From Nematostella vectensis (Eukaryota > Cnidaria > Anthozoa > Actiniaria > Edwardsiidae), in contig NC_064041.1 of assembly GCF_932526225.1 (NCBI RefSeq), positions 3,424,699 through 3,488,698 of the forward strand: a stretch of 64,000 nucleotides of DNA, written 5' to 3'. This document shows, one piece after another, positions 39,306-51,300 of this stretch. The translations under genes and the position numbers were made by a program. The first letter of the stretch is position 1. Each line of letters starts with the position of its first letter. A model generated the notes under the pieces. That model saw only the letters and a program-made list of their open reading frames with translations, had not been told where the DNA came from and did not search any database.

Positions 39306-42300
39306 GTAGGACTAATTCGTGACTTATTGGAGATTTCTGCACCAGCTCCTTTCGAGAATTGATTTCGAAATCCACGAAGTTACGTGTATTTGCAAGTTTG
39401 CAATGTTTTGTCGTACTTAATGGTTCCTGCTTTGGAATATTTCCACTACAGGTGATGCACAGCTTGAAAACCTCAGCTTAAAGGAGAGTGCTTTGGTAAG
39501 TTGTAGTATCTAATTTGTCCTTGGTTCTCTTTTATGCTCTAAGCGCAAAAATCATCTAAAAATAATATATTTCCCATTCTAAATGATAATACCAAAATTA
39601 ACCAAGTTATCCTTCACACTTGCCCACTCATTGGAGTAATACTATTTTCCGATTTCCTTGTTTATACCACTGACTTTGTAGTTTGAATCAATCATAAATA
39701 TTCAAGCGAAATTTAGAAAATTATATTAAAATACACGACCGCCTGATTGCTTAATAGAAAAGTCAATACGAGTGCTCCTATTTATTCGACATATTACTTA
39801 GCCCTAACCTAGTGATATCTGACTTTGTGGTGAAATGACTTACATCAACCAGTATATATTCGCTTTATTCTATTTACACAATGCAAGTAATTTTTAATTC
39901 TTGTGATCTTATCAGCAAATGTGCTAGGTTATCTTGCCGGGTGTCTACGATGTATACACCTTTGTACCATAAATGCAAATCGTCTTTAAGTGAGACGTAT
40001 TTTTAACAGTATCGGCCCCATGTCTGGTATTTCAAAAGGGTCATTCATTTTAAATCTGGCAATGCAAATCACTCTGTTTATTTTGAAAACCTCATTATAA
40101 GAATCAAGTGAATCTTTTCTTCAACTTTTATTGAATTTATTATAAAACAGCTTGTAATAAGACAATCACGTAGGTTTCTTTATAAGCTGTGTTATTTAAA
40201 TATAAAGTACGTTTTAGTTGACAGTGTATGGGGAGGGGGAAAAGAAACATTTTGCACATGCCTGTATTTATTCATTAACCCCCTCAAACACGAGAAAAAT
40301 TTATTGATCAGATTGTCCTCAATTCATTTTCTTCTTTATGGGTGTTATTTTGCCTCTGCCACTAAGCTAATTGATAACAGGGGTTCAAGATGGAAGCCAT
40401 ATTGAGTGAGAAGGGGAAAATTTTAACCTTACAATTAGGAAGGGTTGGCCTACCTAACAGGAATACAAGTGGATACGCCTTACTTGAACTTCTTGTATTG
40501 TAATATATAGATTTAGACACTGCCTTAAAGTGGAGCCAGCATTGAACACCTTTTGTGTTGACTAATTGAGGTAGTTTTGGGGGATCTAGGATCCTGCTCT
40601 TTTCTGAGATTTATTCGTTGGACCAACCAAAAGGATCCATGCCTTATTTAATAATAAAAATTATGCAGTACATCAAAGTTAACAAACACAATTATGGCTG
40701 TCGAAGTTGTCAAGAGTCTAATAGTAAATTCTTATGTCCCTTCATAGAAGTTCCATATGAATATTTTTTTTAATCAAAACCATTTTCCTACAAGCTTCAA
40801 ATTTCTAATTTAAAAATCAAATCTATTCATTAATTTATTTTTGGTGTAGAGGGGAAATAGCAAAGAGCATCAATTGCATAAAAATAGTCAACAGGGAGAA
40901 GGAAAAGGAAGAAATATGGCTCTTTATAAATGTTTGATAAGAAAATATAACAATAATGTGATAATTATATTCAGTACTTTCCTAAAATATCCCCTTTCTT
41001 ATTATCTTTAGGTTGATAGAAAACTGTTTTCTTTACAGATTTATTATTTAAAAAGCAAAAGTTAGTTTTAATTTATATAATTTAACTGCTGAATTGCATA
41101 GTTATGCCCTAATCATTTGAGCCCCCTCCCTTATGGTCCGGGGAAGTCAGGGTTAATGTGGGGCTTAATACCACATTTTAACTAGAATATGTCAAGAAGG
41201 GTTGTATTGACTGTTTTTGACTCTTAAATTGGAAACAGGCTTTTATTACAGTTGTTTACGGTTAAAGTCTAATCCCCCACCCTTGTCCTGGGACCATGGG
41301 TGTGGGGGTATCAAATGAATAGTGAATAGGAACTCCCTACTTTTATCTTCAATACATGGTTTTCAATTCTCATGTCTTCCAGTCTTTAGCATTCATCTTG
41401 GACCCCAGTTAGTTCAATTATTCTTTATTTATATTTATATTTTCAAAACAATCTTTTCATCAAGCCATCTATAATCTAACTAATGTTCCACAACTATTTA
41501 AAAACAACAACACACGAGATGCAAGATGCAGACAATAAAACAATACATATAGACAATAGGGGTTAAATTTTTTTTTTTTTCAGTAAGAAATATTTTTCTT
41601 GTACTGTAAGTTGAAAAAGTTGCTGTATCTTCTAAGGATATGTATCTTCTTAGGACTAAGGGCACAGGATATAAAGACAAGAACGGTCTTCTTTAGCAGT
41701 ATATGACAAATGATATTGGTTAGCCTTATGAAAAGTATCTCAACACAATCAAGAATATAGTTAGAACGAAGAATGTCAAAACAAAAGGAGGTGTTATGCT
41801 CAAATAATTTGATTACTAAGTTAAGTACTTGCATTCTCAAAGCAAACAAAAAGGACAAACAAAAAGGAGTTGTCCAAAACTCACCTTGCAGTGTATTTTT
41901 TTTGTTGCTCTTGTGGTTGTGAACTGTTACTTAAATTTACTAGCTAAAACCAGACATATCCTCACATAAATCTTGGCGTGAATGAATGTTAGTAGATCTC
42001 CTCTAGTTGACTTTATCCTTAAGTCACAAAATTTGAGGCAAAAAATAATCGCATAATCAACAAGAACTTTTTCCCTTACTCCGTGCTTGTATTTAGTCAC
42101 CATTTCAGGGCCGTGTGGGGCCTTGGAGTTGTGTGGCCGGTTGGCGAGTGACACCACAGGGTACCCGTGCCATATACCATATTTCTATACCTATGGAGCT
42201 CTGTTTGCAGCCTTTGGCCGTGCTGGCTCCGCTTATAGTCTTGATGTGTAAAATAGGGTCATCTTCTCTCCCCAGGATGACTTGGATCTCCCCGTCAAGG

Positions 42301-45300
42301 TCCTCAGAGGTCACTTAGGTAAGGTGTGGGGTGTCAGAAGAAGAAAAAAAGAAATACTTTATCCTTGCATGCTCAACTGTAACCTTGAGTATTATTAATA
42401 ATAACAATCTCTTATGCCTAGTGCATACTAGCGACATATCGACATAACGACATGGGCACGCGCACTCTTATCTTTGACATAACGACATGGACATAACAAC
42501 ATAAGAGAAAAAAACATGTTTTTTCTTTTGTGTCATTATGTCCATGTCATTATGTCGGGCTAAACATAGTGCGCACGCCCATGTCGTTATGTTGTTATGT
42601 TGCTAGTGTGCACTTTGCATTATTGGAATTATTTCTGCAGGCAAGCTTGTGCTTAAGATACCCTGGAAGAACCTGTACTCTGAGCCAGTAGTCGCACAAA
42701 TAGATGGGCTGTATCTTCTTGTCAGGCCTAACACAGGTATTCTTTTTGTAGACAAAAATAAATTATTTATATCAAGTTATTTATGTACAGTATATATGTA
42801 CAATATCAACCATGTTTTAAACACTTCACATCATTTTAATCTTAATACACATTAAGAATGGCCCATATTTCAAATTCAGGGTAGAGAAACAGGGAAACAG
42901 GGACCTGGAATTGAAACTGAGTCACCTGTGATTCCCTAAAAGTTTGATACAAGTTGATGATAAAAAGCTATTCCTTTTCATATATTTTGTATCCTTTATT
43001 ATACTACATTTAGAGTTGCTTGGGACAAGTTGATTATAAAATACTGATTTTGCTTTATTATTTTTTATTTATTCTCTACCAAAGGATGGAGTGAAGGTAT
43101 TATGATTGCAAATTTCAATATTTTAATAAAAATAGAAAACATCTAAAAAACAAACAAGCAAATGATAAGCTGGTAATGGTGGTAAATTTTATTAAGGGTG
43201 TATTGAATGAACAGTATTAAAAGTATGTATAATATAGAATGAAAAACTTATATTTGATAACATAATGTAAAATATGTGTGTAAGTTTTTGTATTAATGTT
43301 GTTATGTGATTTAAAAGGTTATTGTGTTCACTAGGGATTCACTACAATGCTGAGAAGGAGGAGAAAGCCCAACAGGAGAAAAAGAAAAGGCAGCTGGAAG
43401 CCATTGAGCTAGCGAGGAAATTGGAAGAGGAAAAGAAGAAGGCTGGTAAGAAACCTGGGAAGGTCTTTATTCTAGGGCTAGCAAATGTTCTCTGAAAATT
43501 GAAAAAAAATGTTAAAAAATGTGGTAAAATCCTGACCTTGGATCTTTGGTATAGTCTAAGAAGCAGAAAGGTGAACCTGTACCAAAACCTACATTTTTCA
43601 ATCTGTTTCCATCCTTTTGATGCAAGATGAAAACATGTAAAAGATTATGTTAATCTCAAACATCACTAGTTATTAAATAAACCTAGATGGTGGTTGCTTT
43701 GGTCAATTTGTATAATAATGATAATTTTTTTAAGCTTTTCAAAATGAGAAGCTCCACTTAATCTATGAGTTGTAATCATTTTGATAGGTTATTTTAAAGA
43801 GATACACAAATTTGTCAACCTGATCATCTAGCTAGTATGAAACAACAACGGCACAGATACGACATGGTTGAATCAAAGGCATAGGGAGGCGCCTCAAGCT
43901 GCCTTTATATGACTCATGTCTGTCTACGGGACACATCTTACATCCAAATTGTTGGTTTCTGTGGAGTTAGGCAAATCAGAGAACCCAGAGAAAAATGCTC
44001 AAGGAGGCGAGAACCAACTAACTCACGTTGAAATCAGAAATCAAACCCAGAACCCAACTTTTTGTGAGGGTTCCCTTGGGTTTACTATGAATTCTAATAA
44101 TCGTGATGGGCTATTGGGTAACTATGAGTTCTAATCATTTTGACCGCTATTTTGTAACTACGAGATCTTTAATATTTTTGATGGGCTATTAAATTATATA
44201 CATTCCTTTAGTCTCTGACAAGGAAAGCAAGGAAGACAAGGATAGTTTTGTTGAGAAACTTGCCATGCAGGTTGTCAAGAATCTACAGGTCAGTTATGCA
44301 AAAATTATAAGGAGTACCTTATGTGATTATTATACAGTAGGAAGTCACTGATAAAAGTGTAATTACTTTTGTTTTAGATCTATATATCCAACATCCACGT
44401 GCGATATGAAGATACGGTGAGCATCACTATTGAATCACTACTTCTTATTAAAACATTTAATTTTCGGGCTGGTATACATTTTCTTATAGAACCAATGATC
44501 TTACGAGTTTTATCCACAGAACACAGTTAATTTCTCTAAAGCATGTACACTTGTTGCATTTCAAAACCAACTTCTTTCTAACTCGTACTTCTTTCTGTTA
44601 TGGATCATCCATTAGGGATCCTGTCTCAACCCCTAGCAGCTGAACAAAGCGCTATACTGTCATTACTAATGAACCTGAATGGTTGCTCCAATGATTACAT
44701 TCCTTCACAACTTAAAAGGATAACGACTACTGCATCATACACCTTCTGGACTCATATGTAACCCCTCCCCAACAGAACCATTCATAAGGCTACAGTATCT
44801 TGTTCTACTAATTTAAATCTTTTGAACCATACAGGTCACACATCCAGATGCTCCTTTCTCCCTTGGCATCACCCTGGAGAATCTATCCGCACAGGTAAGA
44901 ATTCATCCCTTTCAGTGTTTAAGGATCGCTCAAAAAGTAAAATAATCGTCTTGTTTGGTTCTGTAGTCAACAGATGAGAACTGGATACCAAGTATTGTTG
45001 GAACCTCTGTCAAGATTGTGCATAAGGTATTGCTACATTGATGTGTGATCTAATGCACGTTGGCATGTTTAAGGTGATGTTAGGGTTTTCTTGAACGCGT
45101 TGACGTAAGGTGGCTTTTCTGATGTACATTGGCATGTATGACATGTTTCAAGGTGATCTTATGCATGTTGGAATGTATAAGGTGGTGCTAGTGTGATCCA
45201 ATGTACATTGGCATGTTTAAAGTGATGTTTGTTTGGTCCAATGCACGTTGGCATGTTTAAGGTGATGTTAGTGTCATCCAATGTACGTTGGCATGTTTAA

Positions 45301-48300
45301 GGTGTTGCTAGTGAAATCCAATGCACATTGGCATGTGTAAGGTGGTGTTAGTGTGATCCAATGTACGTTGGCATTTTTAAGGTGATGTTAGTGTGATCCA
45401 ATGTACGTTGGCATGTTTAGGGTGATGTTAGTGTTATCTATTGCTCATGTAAGGTGATGTTAGTGTGATCTAATGTACGTTGCATGTTTAAGGTGATGTT
45501 AGTGTGTTCCAATGTGGTCCAATGTACGTTGGCATGTTTAAAGTGATGTTAGTGTGACCTAATGTACGTTGGCATGTATAAGGTGATGTTAGTGTGATCC
45601 AATGTGGTCCAATTTACGTTGGCATGTTTAAAGTGATGTTAGTGTGACCTAATGTACGTTGGCATGTCTAAGGTGATGTTAGTGTGATCCAATGTGGTCC
45701 AATGTACGTTGGCATGTCTAAAGTGATGTTAGTGTGATCTAATATACGTTGGCATGTATAAGGTGATGTTAGTGTGATCCAATGTGGTCCAATGTACGTT
45801 GGCATGTTTAAAGTGATGTTAGTGTGATCCAATATACGTTGGCATGTTTAAAGTGATGTGAGTGTGATCCAATGTACGTTGGTATGTTGTTGTTGGCATG
45901 TGTAAGGTAATGTACTGTTTGGGTTGTTGTAGCTGATGGAGCTGAACAGTCTCTCTATGTACTGGAACACTGGTGATGACATTGGCAAGCTGCCTACCAA
46001 GGAGGAGTGGCCGGTAAGAAAGCTCAACAGGACATGGCTCACTAGTTCAAACGTGTTCTAAACATCTTTTTGTAATAGACAGAGCAGTTCAAACACAAAG
46101 CTGATCACATTGTCGACGCCTGTGTTCGATGAGGCATTTTGCTGTCTATGACAACAAAGAATTTATATATATCGTCACAAGCAGAAGAAAATTAGAAACG
46201 AAACAAAGAATTTATGTACTTGAACTTGGTGGTTTGTCTAATTTTGCATACAGACTATCGCCAAAGAAGGAATTGCACGAACAATGAAAGGCTTCTCAAA
46301 ACCCGAAGGGTTCAAGTATGGTAAGCATTGCATTGGGCTTTATTATATGGATAGCTCAATCGTGATTTATGGCACTACAACTTGTGTCATTTTAGTCTTG
46401 CCGCCAATTTCTGCCACCAGCAAAGTCAAGCTTGATACAAAGGCCGGATCTGACCTCAGTAATCCCAAGGTTAGTAGAATACCCATGGTTAGGAAACAGG
46501 AATTGTTAGTGCCTGCTTATGTGCCTAGTCCTTCATGGTCAACGACAGAAACCAATTGACGGTATATAATTAGATGAGCTCCTGTTGCTTCCGACACCAA
46601 AATCCAAGACATTATTAACTATTTGTTATCATTCTTCTGGCACATTTCAATGTTCAGCAATATCGTAAATATCACGGCAGCTAATTCCCTACCCTGATAT
46701 TATTTTGATATTTAGATTTATTAATGTTGGCCTAGTTTGTTAGCATATGGCGCCTCTGTCCTCTGATGAAACGGTAATGATCCCCGGTAAAGGCGAAACA
46801 GGATTTTAAATGTAGTCTCCCTGAGGAAGGATTGCAAGTAAAGTCCGAAGCTTTGGAATCCTTCGAATTATGTTTTGTCTGTCTTCCCTCTATACTTCTA
46901 TATGTAAAGCGTTCAAAACTTTGTTAATACTGTATGTGCTTTAATTCTCTGGTGCTGCCTTTTCCAGGTATACCTCAGCCTTGTGCTGGAAGAGATCTTC
47001 CTTGTGTTGAGCAAGACCCAGTTTCATGACCTGATGATGTTACTGGAATCCTTCGATTACATGGCGAGGAACGTGCCCTTTAGAAAGTACAAGCCTGTTG
47101 TGCAGCTTATGAAGAGTCCATCCAAATGGTATGCGTTTCTTGTAGTTTGTATGATTTTATTAGAGAAGACCAATCACGTTGCCGTTGTACGCTCTAGGAC
47201 ATCACTGACTCATACAAAGCACACATTTTATCGGCTTAACCATGCGAAAAACTGAGAAATTCTTTTTATATGAAATATCTTAAAAAAAGTATCATACTTT
47301 ATTCGTAGATGGTTATTTTAGAGTATATAGCAAAGGTGTGATTAATCAACGATCCTTAAATCGGCAATGTAACCAGTTCACTTCGGTCGATTACGTAACA
47401 ATCTCCGATGATTTTTAACGGAAAACGCGAAAAATATTTAAAAATTGTAAAAGCTGTGTGTCTATTGGAAGTTTCTTTGAGGATGTCATTGGTAATTTAG
47501 AGCGGTTGGCCTGTTAAATAGCGTGGATTCTAATAGATTCTTTTGTCTCATGTTGGTTTAGGTTTTCTTTGGCCCACCGGAAATTGGTGACAATGCCGCT
47601 TTCTTGGCTTTCAATTTTTTCTAAAAAAGCTCATTTCTTTTTCATAAATATTATTATGGTAACTAGTTTTTATTATAGTGATTTTCCTGTTGCTCTGTCT
47701 TTCTAGCCGTCAATATCGTTTTACGTAACCACCACAAGATTGTTGGATTTTCCTCAAATTCCCAGGTGGCACTATGCGATGGACTGTGTACTAGAAGAAG
47801 ACGTCAAGAGAAGAAGCAGAAACTGGTCGTGGAAACACATCAAGAGGCACAGGTAAGGGTAGTTATTCTCCTAACTGCTTCAAAATGTTGGTTAAGAATG
47901 GGATGGGGAGAATTAAACAGCAGATCAGCTTATTGTAACAGATGTAAATATTTTTTTTCAAATTATCCTTACTATGATGATATGCTGTATCACTGAAAGT
48001 CTGTCTTCCCATAGAACCACGTGTCGAGAGTACAAGATGCTGTATAAGAAGAAGCTCCTGAATGAAAAACTTTCAAAAGAACAACTGAAGAACATCGAGG
48101 TAATGCATAATTAACGAAAACCTCCTTATTCTTTGGTAAAATAGAGGCAATTCTTAGTTTGGGGATTGTTACTTAAAATTACACACTCTTGGCAGAATCT
48201 TGAAGAAAATTTGGACGTCCTGAATATTACGATATGTCGCCAGCAAGCAGAATATGAGGTAAGTGAAAACGCATCAACAATAACAGCAATATCAACAACA

Positions 48301-51300
48301 ACAAGAACAACCAGAACAACAACAACATCAGCAACAACAACAGAAATACTGTTCTCTGTGATAATAATGGTCATGGCAATACTGCTGATGACGGTTATTC
48401 GTTGAGCTATATATGATTGGGTTGATATGGATGTGGTGATAATAACATCGCTGCTTTTGTTGTTATTGTCTACATGATGTTGTTGTTGATGTTGTGTTAA
48501 TATTGATATTGTGTAAGAGCTTTTAGGCCTTCTATATCTAGTGTTTTTGTTGTTGCTGTTGTAGGCCCACATGTTGTATTTATAATAATTGAAAAAAATA
48601 TATATATTTAACATAATGCTGGTTCTTTGACGCCTCTTTGTGTACATGGGTTAAAAGCTGTCTGTCATAAGTGGATCTCCAATGTATTTCCTTACAGGAA
48701 GCGGCTGCTCTGCGTAAAAAGAAAAGGAAAGAGGCAGAGAAGGAGGAAGGCGGTATGTTCTCTGGATGGTTTGGCAGCAAAAAGAAGGCCAAAAAACAGA
48801 AAGATGAACCAGGTAATGTAATTTTAGTAAAATGGTGAAAAGAGAAGAACCCATCTGTGTGTAATTTTGACCTTTGCAATACAACAAGTATTCATATTAA
48901 ATAACAAAATGTTTTTCTAATAAATAATTTTAAAAATTATCCTAACCAGCAGGATAATCCTGGATTACAGGTTTTGGCAAACGATAGAATAACAAAGGGC
49001 AATACCCATTATAAAATGTAGTCTCTAGTAACTTTAAAACAATACCTTGTGTAAGGTTGCGTAGAAAATAAATTCCAATAATCTCAATTTTGGTGTCAAC
49101 ATAACAGATGAAACTTATGGTATTCTATTTTATATGTAAGGTAAAAAAAAGTCATGGTGAGGCGAGGTAAACTAAGGCTAAGTGAGGTATACCCATTTAA
49201 AAATGATGTAAAGAAGTATAAATCACTATCATTACATCTTTCTTAGAATCTGCTCTGGAATCTACTCTGGAATCTAAGAAACCATCTTCGAAGTCTCATA
49301 AGAAATCCTCTTCAAAATCCTCTTCTTCTAATAAACTTTCTAAATTCTCTTTTCTTCGCAAACTCATGGACGGAAGTAAGTATATCTCTAAACTCTTAAA
49401 TCTCTGATAATAACTGTCGCACTTAAATACACCTAAATGCAACCTTTATGTCACGTAACTGTACCCGTTATAAAATATAAAAGCCGCTTTATGTCGATTG
49501 CTTAAATCCAGTATTCAAAGTATGTTTGTGTTTGACGTATTTTATGTACAGTGAGGGCTACTTGGAAGGGCTTCAATGTCAAGGGACAAAATATTACCTG
49601 TAGCTTTTTGTTGTTATTTACCGCATGTCTTACATTAACATTATTTGCTATCTAAGGGTCATCTTAACTTAAAAATGACTTTTTATTGAGACATTGGCCT
49701 TCGGCAAGAGGGCATCTTACATTGTGTACTGAAGGAAAAGAGATAGACTAAGTGGTCTGAGTTATAATGAAGAAGCATTGAGATATCATGAGTTTTTCTG
49801 TTAACGGTAACATTCGATAACCAGACTTTCATAGAACGCTCCCTCGCGAGCTAACCTTCGTGATTGCCCTATAGAAATCCTCACTGAGGAACAGAAGAAA
49901 GAAGAGCTTGCCAAGCTGTACGCCGCCATTGGATACAGTGAAAATGAGGTCATCACATCATTCCCGAAAGAGGTGAGAAACAATAAACTTAGTACTTTGT
50001 CTTATCTTGATTTTTACTTAAAGTGGCATCGCACCAGTTTACTTTCAGAGGGCCGACGGAAACCTCAACTGACAAGAGACAAAATAATCTGCGCCGTCCG
50101 CTCTAAATTATCAGTCACATCCCCCCTTTCCCCCAAAAAAATCTAATAGACACTTTGCTTTTACAATATTGAAATATTTTCTTGTTTTCCATTAAAAATA
50201 ATTGTAGACTGTTGCGTAATCGTCCGGCAGTAAACTGGCCATTATCCTTCCTGTTTCTTGTTTGAAATACTTCTATTACTTCTGACAATGTTAATTATTA
50301 TATCTAACGGTCTCTTTCAATTCTATCCTGTAGTACGTGGAAAATAAAGTCATTGTTCACTTGAAGCAGATTGGTGTTCAACTTAGGGATGATTGTGGAA
50401 GGTAAGCTGCCCATTGCAGACCTTCTCTCAATTGCTTCATCGCTGTTTAACGTGTCGTCTTTCTTCTTAGCGGCAAGCCGAAAGAAATCGTGAAATTCAG
50501 CATCAAAGACTTGTATGCTGACCTTGCCCAACGTCCATCAGCCCAGGCCATCAGGTAAATTGATTGTTATACTGTCTCCCAAGAAGCCTGTACCCCCAAG
50601 TGAGTTGACTGTCTTGTAACTAAAACATAACGTGGACAACTCATTGAGACCAGCATGTGCAGATGTACCCCTATTTTTATTACGTTGCCTTGTCGTCTCG
50701 TGCTAAAACATTCTATCGAACAGAATGCCAAAATGATTATGCAAGACAGGTCAGTTGCTTAGGGATAGTAGTATGGGCGCTAAAGAAGTAATTGGTGTTC
50801 TGGAAAGGGTAGGCTGCCTAGTACGTGTGGTATGGTATGAATAGGAGGATAACGGGAAAGCTGTAGATGGTCTACGTAGAAGTAGTAAGACAGGGAGCTT
50901 CCAGCAAAGTGCTAACGCTGGAAACGTCAGTGCAACTGCTCTACAGAAGTGTACAACATAGCTCTTCTACCCTATGTTGCTTCATTTCCCTGTACGTTCA
51001 GTAGTGGAGTTAAGTGGAACCCGTCAGACACTTCTTATGTAGACTTTCGCCAAGTCTCTGTCTTGCTCGCTTTGGGTTTCTTTGCGACACTTTGGGACTC
51101 TGAGAGAGTGACGTGGAACAAGTCTATTCTTTCTGGTACTTTGGAAAATATCACGCTATTTAAACTCACCTCTTTGACGCAGGGTAACGGCCAAGGTCGA
51201 CAAGATGAAGATGTATGGGTCGCCAGGAGAAGGGGGCCACTTGCCCTTGATGGTCACCTCCCAACAAGAGAAAGAGAGTAAGAATCATACAACTGTAACC

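Noticed and set aside
42105-42318. Overlapping 67-70 codon ORFs on both strands
   Set aside because: They overlap VPS13 exon 3 out of frame. The GC-rich patch is noted but no product can be named.
43083-43100. 12-nt candidate microexon in VPS13 intron 4
   Set aside because: Exons 4 and 5 already align without a gap to vertebrate VPS13, so no extra codons are needed.
48126-48647. 173-codon minus ORF rich in Ile, Val and Thr
   Set aside because: Antisense to VPS13 exon 16 and a CAA/GTT simple repeat.
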